Assembly (NCBI GenBank): GCA_964419545.1
Contig: CAYQQU010000004.1
Span: 62,001 to 126,000 of the forward strand
DNA: 64,000 nucleotides
Direction of reading: 5' to 3'
Source: CAYQQU01 sp964419545
GTDB taxonomy: Bacteria; Bacteroidota; Bacteroidia; Chitinophagales; Saprospiraceae
In this document: in pieces, positions 7,577 through 15,334 of the stretch
How the letters are laid out: each line of letters opens with the position of its first letter
Position numbering within the stretch: the stretch's first letter is position 1
Made by a program: the position numbers and the translations under genes
Notes under the pieces: model-generated
Database searches by the model: none
What the model was told of the DNA's origin: nothing
The model's input: only the letters and a program-made list of their open reading frames with translations

Positions 7577-8758
7577 TCAGCCTTTATCGTGTTTTTTTTC
7601 GGGTGCGTCGAGTATCTCATCGGCGATTGCCCGGAAGATGCGCACGCCCTTACCGATGAGGCCGTCCGGAAAATCGTAATCCGGATTGTGCAGGGCGGGG
7701 TGTTTTTCCCCTGCGCCCAGGCCGAAGAGCGCGCCGCGGAAGCGTTGGGTGAACAACCCGAAATCTTCGCCCCAGCGAAAGGGGAATTCGGGCGTGAGGT
7801 AGTCCATTCCCTGCCGGCGCACCGCCGATTCGAGGATGGCGCTCGCCTTTTTATCGTTGCGCGTGGTGCGGAACACCTGCAGCCACTGGGTCTGGCAGCG
7901 CAGACCATGCGCCTTGGCGCGCGTTTTGATCCGGCTGATCAGGTTGCGGCTCAGCTCCGCCATATCTTTTTGCCGCCAGGTGCGGATCGTAAAATGTACT
8001 TCGCCGTAACCGGCGGAGACCCCGTAGGCTTTCTCACCCATGGTGACATGAACCGGCGTGACGATGGCAAAGTCCGGGCTGTTGCGGTCGGGCTCCGTCA
8101 GCTCACCGGCGAGGTTGAGGATCTCGGCAATGGCGGCGGCCGGATTGACGCCCTGCTCGGGCTCGCCGGCGTGCGCGGTCTTGCCGTGCAGTTTGACGAT
8201 AAGGCTCTTCACCGCTGCGGAGAAAGGCCCTTGTCGCAGTACGATCTGGCCGGCCGGAAAACCGGGCAGGTTGTGCAGCGCGAATATGTAATCGGGGGTG
8301 AGCGACTCAAAAGCCGGGCTGTTCAGTACGCGCTCCGCCCCTTCGCCGGTCTCTTCGGCCGGTTGGAAGAGCAGCACGACTCGTCCCCGCGCCGGCCGGC
8401 GTTGGGCCAGTAGCTTTCCGAGGCCGACGAGGATGGTCATGTGCCCGTCATGCCCGCATTTGTGGCCGCGCCCTTCGTAGACGGAGCGGTGCTTGAAGCC
8501 GTTGGTCTCGTGGATAGGCAGCCCGTCGAGCTCCGCCCGGAACATGACGGTGGGGCCTTCCTGCTCGCCCTCGAAAATGGCGGACAGGCCATAGCCGCCC
8601 AGACCGGTGACGATCGATTCGGGTTGCAGGGCCTCCAACTGCCGGAATATCTTGGCGGCGGTCTCTTCCTCATTGCCGGATAATTCGGGCCGGGCGTGCA
8701 GCTGACGGCGCAGGGCCGTCAGCTGACTGTTCAGCTTGGGCGCCAAATATTTTGTCAT
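7577..8758 (-). CDS. M20-family amidohydrolase (N-acyl amino acid hydrolase type)
   Basis: 393 residues, no signal peptide. Metal-binding and catalytic motifs are present in order: the RRQLHARPELSGNEEET start, GHKCGHDGHM near 97-106, PAEETGEGAERVL near 131, and FALHNLPGFPAGQ near 160. A dimerisation-domain stretch HGKTAHAGEPEQGVNPAAA lies near 190-208. This matches the HipO/AmaA group that removes an acyl group from N-acyl amino acids; a peptidase action is possible. It is preceded by a symporter 8 bp upstream and followed by a racemase, so the three probably process one imported compound or its product. Confidence 0.88.
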   Translation of the reverse strand: MTKYLAPKLNSQLTALRRQLHARPELSGNEEETAAKIFRQLEALQPESIVTGLGGYGLSAIFEGEQEGPTVMFRAELDGLPIHETNGFKHRSVYEGRGHKCGHDGHMTILVGLGKLLAQRRPARGRVVLLFQPAEETGEGAERVLNSPAFESLTPDYIFALHNLPGFPAGQIVLRQGPFSAAVKSLIVKLHGKTAHAGEPEQGVNPAAAIAEILNLAGELTEPDRNSPDFAIVTPVHVTMGEKAYGVSAGYGEVHFTIRTWRQKDMAELSRNLISRIKTRAKAHGLRCQTQWLQVFRTTRNDKKASAILESAVRRQGMDYLTPEFPFRWGEDFGLFTQRFRGALFGLGAGEKHPALHNPDYDFPDGLIGKGVRIFRAIADEILDAPEKKHDKG

Positions 8759-8766
8759 AATCTCTT

Positions 8767-10233
8767 TTACTTTTCTGATTCTGCTTCAACCGCCAGGGCC
8801 GGCGCTTTGGTCCGGTAGCCGTCGAAGGTCAGCAGGCTCAAGCCCACAAAGACGATCGCCGATACCGAAATCCCGGCTACGTTGGCGTCCAACCCGAACG
8901 GGAGATCGTACTCCGACAACACCAGGGCCGTCGTGGTGCTCCCTCCGAGCAGCATCGCCCAGAAAGCGCCGGTAGCTGTGCTGCGCCGCCAGTACAGGGC
9001 CCCGATGACCGGAACGAACAGTCCGGATACCATAAAGGCGTAAGACAACAACATCAACTCCAGCACGTTACGCATCTGCATGGCCAGGAGCAAGGCCAGC
9101 GCACCAATGATAAAAGTAACGATTTGCGAGATGCGCAACACGTTTTTCTTCCTGGTGAACCGACCGAGAATATCGGTGACCACATTGCCCGAAGCCGCCA
9201 TCAGGCAGCTGTCGGCAGTAGACATGATGGCGCTGAAATAGGCAGACAGCATCAGGCCCGTCAGGCCTACCGGCAGCACGGTGCGCAATAAAAGCGGCAG
9301 GCCCATCTCGGCGTCCATTTCGGCCGGACCGCCGTAATCGAGGTAGTCGAACATGCCTTGTTCGGCGCCAACCCGGGCAAAAAGACCCAGCAGTACGCCC
9401 ATGAAAGCCATGACCGGATATTCGAACAACCCGGCGATGTACCAGGCTCGCTGGGCGGTTTTTTCATCGCGGCAGGCGTAAATGCGCTGATAGAGCGTCA
9501 TCCCCACAAACCAGATCGGAATAATGGTGACGGCCCAGTTGACCAGGGTCGACCACTCTACATTGCCGAGCGAAAGGTAAGAGGCGGGCAGGACGCTCCG
9601 GATGCCCTCGATGCCGCCGACCGAAAAGTAACCCAGGGGAATGCCGATGAAGACCAGCCCCGCCATGAGGATGATCCATTGCACGGTATCGGTGTAGATC
9701 ACGGCTTTCAGGCCGCCGGCAACGGTGTAGACCACGGCGATCACGCCCATCACGATGAGGGCGAGGTTGAGGTCGAGCGCGGTGAAGGTCGCAGAAGCCA
9801 GCTTGGCTCCCGCCAGGATCTGGGAGCTGGTAAAGCCGATATAGCCGATGGCGGAAATGATGCCCGCCAGCAAAGCTACCCGCCCGTTGTAAAAGTTTTC
9901 GAACAACTGCGGGAAGGTCAGCAACGATACCCGACGGGCCAGTTTGCTGACCCGGGGGATGAGCACGACGGCGCTCAGCCACGCTCCGATCAGGCCGGTG
10001 AACAGCATCCAGGAACCGGCGATCCCCATGAGGAACCCCAGGCCGCCGAGGCCGATGGAAAAACCACCGCCCACATCGGTGGCGACAACCGACAAGCCGA
10101 TGTGAAGGCTGCCCATGTTGCGACTGCCGACGTAGTAGTCGTCCGTGTCTTTATTTACTTTGAAAAAGTAAAAGCCGATGCCCAGCATGGCCAGGAAGTA
10201 AACGATAAAAACCAGAATGTCAATTACGTGCAT
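8767..10233 (-). CDS. Sodium:solute symporter (SSS family)
   Basis: 488 residues with about 13 hydrophobic segments and no signal peptide. The N-terminus IDILVFIVYFLAMLGIGFYF and the YYVGSRNMGSLHIGLSVVATDVGGG region are typical of the SSS family, as is FSAIMSTADSCLMAASG near 340, which corresponds to the conserved sodium-site helix. The substrate is not readable from sequence; the family imports proline, pantothenate, sugars, nucleosides or other small solutes. Being the first gene of an operon with an amidohydrolase and a racemase, an amino acid or acyl amino acid is most likely. The start ATG at 10233 fits the first membrane segment. Confidence 0.88.
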   Translation of the reverse strand: MHVIDILVFIVYFLAMLGIGFYFFKVNKDTDDYYVGSRNMGSLHIGLSVVATDVGGGFSIGLGGLGFLMGIAGSWMLFTGLIGAWLSAVVLIPRVSKLARRVSLLTFPQLFENFYNGRVALLAGIISAIGYIGFTSSQILAGAKLASATFTALDLNLALIVMGVIAVVYTVAGGLKAVIYTDTVQWIILMAGLVFIGIPLGYFSVGGIEGIRSVLPASYLSLGNVEWSTLVNWAVTIIPIWFVGMTLYQRIYACRDEKTAQRAWYIAGLFEYPVMAFMGVLLGLFARVGAEQGMFDYLDYGGPAEMDAEMGLPLLLRTVLPVGLTGLMLSAYFSAIMSTADSCLMAASGNVVTDILGRFTRKKNVLRISQIVTFIIGALALLLAMQMRNVLELMLLSYAFMVSGLFVPVIGALYWRRSTATGAFWAMLLGGSTTTALVLSEYDLPFGLDANVAGISVSAIVFVGLSLLTFDGYRTKAPALAVEAESEK

Positions 10234-10312
10234 AACAGTCGCGGCTCCCTTTGTGGCCGCTTCGCATTTTATGGTCCAAATCTTTCTTTAAGGAAAACGA
10301 AATTCAGCACGC

Positions 10313-10801
10313 TCAGCCTTTGTTCTCGGCCAGAGTGTGGGCGCGCCGGGTTTCCGGATCTTCTTTTTGGGAAAGCCGCATTTCCAGGTATTTGTTGGTA
10401 AACCCGAAGTGCTCGTACAAATGCCGGGCCGGGTTGTCGGGCTCTACGTGCAACGCGATGTCCCCGTCGGTGATGCTGATAGCGCGTTCCATGAGCTTTT
10501 TGCCGTATCCTTTTCCGCGGCGCCCGTTATGTACGGCGATGTAAACCAGGATGTTCTCGGGAATGTAACCCTCCATGCCGGTCTTGTTGATGATAACGAC
10601 GCCTACCAGTTCTTCGCCTTCGTATCCCGTCAGGACAAAACCGCCGTGAGAGGGGCGCTCCTTTTGCGCATAATGGATGCACCGTTTGATGTCGGCCAGG
10701 GTGTCTCCGTATTCTTCGAGATGGCGGTGCAGGAATTTGGCGATCTGATCTACCTGAGAAAAAGTGGCGGGATCGAAGGGCGTAAAAAGTTTAAATTTCA
10801 T
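10313..10801 (-). CDS. GNAT-family N-acetyltransferase
   Basis: 162 residues. The acetyl-CoA-binding motif A is clear (VYIAVHNGRRGKGYGKKLMERAI, with RRGKGYGKKL at 94-103), followed by DIALHVEPDNPARHLYEHFGF, the typical beta5-alpha4 end of GNAT enzymes. Cytoplasmic. The acceptor could be a protein, amino acid or small amine; nothing in the sequence decides it. It stands alone, 80 bp upstream of the symporter start and separated by 165 bp from the MarR gene, all leftward. An AT-rich stretch upstream (10802-10870) probably holds its promoter. Confidence 0.88.
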   Translation of the reverse strand: MKFKLFTPFDPATFSQVDQIAKFLHRHLEEYGDTLADIKRCIHYAQKERPSHGGFVLTGYEGEELVGVVIINKTGMEGYIPENILVYIAVHNGRRGKGYGKKLMERAISITDGDIALHVEPDNPARHLYEHFGFTNKYLEMRLSQKEDPETRRAHTLAENKG

Positions 10802-10966
10802 GTAATAGTGAATCTTTAGTATACGTACTTTCTTTAATTATAACGCTGGAAAAGATGTGATTAGTTTCGGGAAATCAATTTATTAGAAAAAACGCGAGGT
10901 CATAACCGGCAAAATTTGTTTCTATACAAAGTATTAAACGGAAATCAACTGGCAAATGTTCGGTGC

Positions 10967-11470
10967 TCAGTTCCGGCCATTTCCTTCCGGCGGGGGCGGC
11001 TTCATGCTGAGGTCGCCCGTAATGATGGGCGAAGCGTCCAGCTCGCCCAGTTCCAGAAAGTTGGTGAGGAGGTGGATCGCCGATTTGAGTTCATCCAGCT
11101 GAGCCGGGGTGAGGCGCCTGAGCTTTTTGCTGATGCGCTCGTGAATGAGGTCGGTGGGGTTGTTGAGGATGTCAGCGCCTTTGGCGGTAATGGTGACATA
11201 GCTGACGCGCCGGTCGTCCCGACGGGGTAACTTGGCCACCAGCCCCTTGCGTTCCAGCCGGTTGATGATACCGGTAACGGTGCTGGCGTTGAGGCTGAGA
11301 AAATCCTTGATCTCTTTATGGGAGGCCTGGAATTGAGGCCGTCCGTTGAGAAATTTTAAACACAATAGCTGGGGTATACTGATACCGTATTCCTTCTCGA
11401 TGCGTTTACTTTCGAGATTGACCGAACGAATGATGCGACGGAGGTGGGTCAGTACGTCGGCGTAATCCAT
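10967..11470 (-). CDS. MarR-family transcriptional regulator
   Basis: 167 residues from the ATG at 11470 (MDYADVLTHLRRIIR). The frame is open 24 codons further upstream, but that part is Phe/Cys-rich and lies in the AT-rich promoter region. A winged helix-turn-helix is clear: GISIPQLLCLKFL, HKEIKDFLSLNASTVTGIINRLERKGLV and the wing RRDDRRVSYVTITAKG. MarR proteins repress genes until a small ligand binds, and usually act as dimers on nearby promoters. The gene is divergent from the S41 protease gene; the 155-bp gap between them is a likely operator region. The ligand is unknown. Confidence 0.9.
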   Translation of the reverse strand: MDYADVLTHLRRIIRSVNLESKRIEKEYGISIPQLLCLKFLNGRPQFQASHKEIKDFLSLNASTVTGIINRLERKGLVAKLPRRDDRRVSYVTITAKGADILNNPTDLIHERISKKLRRLTPAQLDELKSAIHLLTNFLELGELDASPIITGDLSMKPPPPEGNGRN

Positions 11471-11625
11471 TAATATACAATGGTTAGTTTTCCTGAGAAA
11501 TAAACAACTACAAAGGTTCCAAAAAAAACGGAAAAAAGACAAACTTTTTTGGGCGGCCCTTGGATGTGCAAAAAGTTCTGCGTGAGGACCATCCGCATTC
11601 AGGTCGTTCCTGTTTCGTGTAAAAA

Positions 11626-13899
11626 ATGATAAGCCATATGCCCAGATTCATCTTAACTGCACTTTTTTCCTGCTGCCTCGCCGTACTGTCCGCCCAGTCG
11701 GCCGCTACGGTGGAGCGCCTGGCGCGCATGGGGCAGGTGTGGGGAGTGGTTCAGTATTTTCATCCTGATTTTGCCTACCGTACGGTTGAGTGGGACAGCG
11801 TTTTTTTGGAGGTGGCGCCGGCGGTTCTCGCTGCTGAGAACGAGCGGCAATTTCACCAGGCCCTGCAGAAGATGCTCGCCGGGCTGAACGATCCGTTTAC
11901 CCGCCTGGAAGTACGCCCCACCGAACCGGATACTTCTGCGGCTCGCGAGCTGACGGCCGAATTTCTGGACGAGGGGGTGCTGTTGATCACCATCAGCGAT
12001 CCCGATCGATTGCCGCCCCTGCCGCGCCTGGCGGCGGTCGGGCAACGCCTGCGCAGCCGGATCGACTCGGCTTCGGCGGTGATCCTGGACCTGCGCTTCC
12101 GGCGTCCGGCGCGCTATCCCGGCCAGCTCAGCGAATATTTCGAATACCTCGGGCTGAACGATGTTTTTGCGGACCGCCGCATCCATAAACCGGCCTTCCT
12201 GCAGCGCCTGCACTACGGCTTTGCTCCCGAAAGCGGCGCTTCCTCGGGCGGATATTTCAGCGGCGTTTACCTGACCCAGGCTGTTCCCGTCGCTCCGCGC
12301 TATCCGGGGCGCCGCCGGCCGGTTGCTTTTTTGATCAACGAACGAACCGACCTGCCCGAGCTGGCCCTTTCCCTGCAGCAGGAAGGCGTGGCTGTTATCC
12401 TGAGCGACCGGGCGGAACTGAGGGGCGTCGCCGGACGGGGAGTAATACTGCCGATAGGCCCAACGGCGCGGGTGGTGATCCGTACCGCCGAAGTCCTCTT
12501 GCCCGACGGCGCTCTACCGGCCGAGCCCGATTACCGCCTGTGGCCGAGCGACGAGGCCGTGGAAGAAGCGCAGCGCTTGTTGCGAAATCCGCCGCTGCGG
12601 CCCGTCGCGGAGAACCCCGTGAACATCATTCGCACGCCATCGGCGGCGCCGCGAGATTACGAAGAGGTTGCTTTCCCCGATCTGCCGCAACGCCTGCTGG
12701 CGGCCGCCAGGATCTATACGGTGATTCGTCAGTTTTTTCCTTATCGCGAACTGATGGACGACGATTGGGACCGCGTATACCGCCAGGCGCTGCCCGATTT
12801 CATCAATGCCGAAAACTACGCGGAATACGGCCAGGCCGTTTTTCGCTTTTATGCGCATATCCAGGACGGCCACGGCTTCATCACCGGTCCCGGCGCCCAG
12901 GAGGTGTGGCGGTCGGTCGGCAGCGTGCCGCCGCCCTTCGTCACGGAATGGATCGAGGATAAAGTCGTCATTACCGGTTTGCGCAGCGACAGCCTGGCGG
13001 CCGTCCATGGATTCGCCGTCGGGGACGAGGTGCTGGCCAGGAACGGACGCCGCGTTTCGGAGTGGATAGCGGAATATTCGGGCTTCTTCGCCGTTTCTAC
13101 GCCGCAGGCGCTCAACAAGGCGATGGGATACCAGGTAACCCGTCAGCAGCGCGAGGGAACGGCGACTTTCCGGTTGCGCAAGCCGGCGGGCGATACGGTG
13201 ACCGTTACCGTGCCCATGCGGCGCGCTTTCTATCAGCAAACCCCGGAACCCTGGCGCCGGCCCCGGGAGGTGATCGAACGGCTTTCCGACCAGGTCGGAT
13301 ACGCCGACCTCACCCGCCTCACGGTAGGCCAGGTATCGGAACTGTTTGAATCTTTCCGGGATACCCGGGCTCTCATCCTCGATTTACGCGGCTATCCGCA
13401 GGGAACGGCCGGGGCGATCGCCGGGCGCCTGCTGGCGGAGGATCATACCGCCGCAGCGCGTTTCGAGAAGCCGGTTTTGCTGGGGCCCCGCCTGGATCCG
13501 GAAGGACAGCGCGAATCCTATATCAGTGAAGTTTTTTTCCAGAGCATTCGAAAATCGGGCTTGTCGGCTTTCCCGGGAAAACTAGTGGTGCTGATCAACG
13601 AAAACGCCGTCAGCCAGGCCGAGCATACCTGCCTTTTCCTGGAGGCCGCTGCGGAGGTGACCTTCATCGGCAGCCCAACAGCGGGAGCCAATGGCGATAT
13701 CACCGGATTCTGGATACCCGGCGGGCTGTATCTCAATTTCAGCGGACAGGGCGTCAGCTATGCCGACGGCCGGCCGTTACAGCGCACCGGTATTCAGCCC
13801 GATATTAGGGTGCGGCCTACGATAGAAGGCGTAATGCGCGGGGAGGATGAGGTGCTGACCCGGGCTTTGCAGTTCCTGGGCGTATCGCCGGGAAGGTGA
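11626..13899 (+). CDS. Tandem S41-type serine peptidase, first module degenerate
   Basis: 757 residues with an N-terminal signal peptide (MPRFILTALFSCCLAVLSAQ from the second ATG at 11638, or four residues longer from 11626), so periplasmic or secreted. Two related modules are visible. Module 1 (about 26-320) begins GQVWGVVQYFHPDF; module 2 (about 350-750) begins IYTVIRQFFPYRELMDDDWD and continues with a PDZ-like part (FVTEWIEDKVVITGLRSDSLAAVHGFAVGDEVLARNG). The nucleophile region INENAVSQAEH and GSPTAGANGDITGFWIPGG are only in module 2. The equivalent stretch in module 1, INERTDLPELAL, lacks the serine. The S41 family degrades or trims proteins at the envelope. It is divergent from a MarR gene and convergent with the next gene. 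Confidence 0.82.
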   Translation: MISHMPRFILTALFSCCLAVLSAQSAATVERLARMGQVWGVVQYFHPDFAYRTVEWDSVFLEVAPAVLAAENERQFHQALQKMLAGLNDPFTRLEVRPTEPDTSAARELTAEFLDEGVLLITISDPDRLPPLPRLAAVGQRLRSRIDSASAVILDLRFRRPARYPGQLSEYFEYLGLNDVFADRRIHKPAFLQRLHYGFAPESGASSGGYFSGVYLTQAVPVAPRYPGRRRPVAFLINERTDLPELALSLQQEGVAVILSDRAELRGVAGRGVILPIGPTARVVIRTAEVLLPDGALPAEPDYRLWPSDEAVEEAQRLLRNPPLRPVAENPVNIIRTPSAAPRDYEEVAFPDLPQRLLAAARIYTVIRQFFPYRELMDDDWDRVYRQALPDFINAENYAEYGQAVFRFYAHIQDGHGFITGPGAQEVWRSVGSVPPPFVTEWIEDKVVITGLRSDSLAAVHGFAVGDEVLARNGRRVSEWIAEYSGFFAVSTPQALNKAMGYQVTRQQREGTATFRLRKPAGDTVTVTVPMRRAFYQQTPEPWRRPREVIERLSDQVGYADLTRLTVGQVSELFESFRDTRALILDLRGYPQGTAGAIAGRLLAEDHTAAARFEKPVLLGPRLDPEGQRESYISEVFFQSIRKSGLSAFPGKLVVLINENAVSQAEHTCLFLEAAAEVTFIGSPTAGANGDITGFWIPGGLYLNFSGQGVSYADGRPLQRTGIQPDIRVRPTIEGVMRGEDEVLTRALQFLGVSPGR

Positions 13900-13933
13900 G
13901 CATCGCCATCGACCAATCGGTGAAGAATCCCGG

Positions 13934-15034
13934 CTAAGCGCCCCGGTCGGCCGCCGTCTGGTCGTCCAGCGGTTCGGTGGGAGGCGTGCTGGGAATGGTA
14001 TTGAACACCTGGGTTTTGATCGCCGGGTTGCGTTCCAGGAAATCGATGATCAGGTTATCTTCCCGCCACACCCGGATCACGGGCGGCTTCTTTTCCGGCC
14101 GGTCGATGATCCGGCCCAGGATATGGTGGCCGGCTTTGGTGCCGGCGAAGGTGATGAGGTCGGAAGCGATGCTGCGTCTGCTCTCGACGTCATCGGCCTG
14201 GCGCCCTTCGTCTTGCAGGATAAGGTGGCAGATGGCGCGGTTAAATTCGTACATCTCGCCGCCGGGTTTGCCCTGACGCGTAGCGATGGCTTTTTCCAGA
14301 TTGGTAAGCGCGGCGGGGTAATCGGCCTGGGTTTTGCCTTTACAGGCGAAAGCGAGCTGACCGAAGATGCGATGGTATTTTTCGGCATCGGGGATGGCCG
14401 CCAGCGTTTCGAAGAGGAACATGATCTTGTCGACGTACTGGTGGTACTCCCTTTCGGCCTCGGGCTTTTTGTTATCCGGCTGTCGGATGAACTTGATAAA
14501 GGCTTCCTTGCGCGCGTCCTGTGCGGTAGTGAGTATGGCCAGCTGGGTAGTCAGGGAAGCGGCTTTGATCTGTGCGCTGATCTCCTTGGCGTTTTGGGCT
14601 TTTTCATTCGCGTCTTCCCGCAGGTAGCTGTCCACCCATTCCCGCAGTTTGGCTTCTTCGTTGGATTGTTCCTTTTCCTCCTCCATCTTTTCTTCGATCT
14701 CTTTGAGCTTCTGGTTAAGCACCCGGTCGATCAGCGCATAGCCGCCATAGCCGCCGAGAAAGGCGGTGGCGATGCCGCGGATAAACTGCACCGGTTCGAC
14801 CGGATCGAATTTAAACTCGCCCGGTACGATCAGCCAGATGACGATGGCGCCGCCGATGCCCACCAGCAGGTCATTGATAAATCCGAGGTCGAAGATGTAT
14901 TTGCGGCGGGTGCGGTGCGGAACGGCGAGTCCGTGCAAACGCGTGCCGTACAGGAAGCCGCCGAACGCGCCCGAAATGCCGATCACCCAGTAAGTGGCGA
15001 AAGGAATGACCGTTTGCAGAAAAAGAATATCCAT
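13934..15034 (-). CDS. Membrane-anchored coiled-coil protein of unknown function
   Basis: 366 residues. The N-terminus has three hydrophobic segments (about 5-29, 52-72 and 86-102), rich in Gly as in small helical bundles. A charged coiled-coil stretch follows (about 108-150, KLKEIEEKMEEEKEQSNEE), then a soluble C-terminal half with helix pairs that resemble TPR or similar repeats (YHRIFGQLAFACKGKTQADYPAALTNLEKAI near 220-250). No catalytic motif is evident. It probably sits in the inner membrane with the helical half in the cytoplasm. It is convergent with the S41 peptidase gene, 34 bp apart, and has no operon partner. I do not recognise a named family. Confidence 0.7.
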   Translation of the reverse strand: MDILFLQTVIPFATYWVIGISGAFGGFLYGTRLHGLAVPHRTRRKYIFDLGFINDLLVGIGGAIVIWLIVPGEFKFDPVEPVQFIRGIATAFLGGYGGYALIDRVLNQKLKEIEEKMEEEKEQSNEEAKLREWVDSYLREDANEKAQNAKEISAQIKAASLTTQLAILTTAQDARKEAFIKFIRQPDNKKPEAEREYHQYVDKIMFLFETLAAIPDAEKYHRIFGQLAFACKGKTQADYPAALTNLEKAIATRQGKPGGEMYEFNRAICHLILQDEGRQADDVESRRSIASDLITFAGTKAGHHILGRIIDRPEKKPPVIRVWREDNLIIDFLERNPAIKTQVFNTIPSTPPTEPLDDQTAADRGA

Positions 15035-15234
15035 AGGTTCCGAAGGGTTAAACCGGCGGCGCAGCCGGCCGGCAGTTGGGTTACAAGCTACGAAATTTCC
15101 GCAAAACCTAAAAAATTCCGGTTCGATCCCGTTGGTTGAAAATACCGGCGATAGTTTAAAAAAAAGGTAACTGACGACGTTTCGGGGGCATTTTCGTGAG
15201 CGAAATTATTGTTCACCCAAAATTTTTAACCTTC

Positions 15235-15326
15235 ATGAAAAACCTTTTTTCTTGCTGATCGCTCAGTTCATGGTCGTTTCCGCTTTTGCCCAATGGAGCT
15301 ACACTGGAGAAAAAATCGATCCGTAA
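15235..15326 (+). pseudogene. Frameshifted stub of a secreted protein (signal peptide only)
   Basis: From the ATG at 15235 the frame stops after seven codons. Adding one T to the run of six T at 15245-15250 restores an uninterrupted 30-residue frame: MKNLFFLLIAQFMVVSAFAQ, then WSYTGEKIDP and a stop at 15324-15326. The restored part is a textbook signal peptide with an AFAQ cleavage site, as in many Bacteroidota secreted proteins. The rest of the gene is missing, since the BNR gene ends on the other strand only 9 bp further on. The T count is confirmed by the antisense frame. A sequencing error could explain the shift but not the loss of the body of the gene. Confidence 0.5.
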
Positions 15327-15334
15327 CGGGTTCA

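Noticed and set aside
9358..10401. Plus-strand open frame of 347 codons
   Set aside because: Antisense to the symporter gene and rich in Gln/His/Asp/Gly as expected for a shadow of a membrane protein gene.
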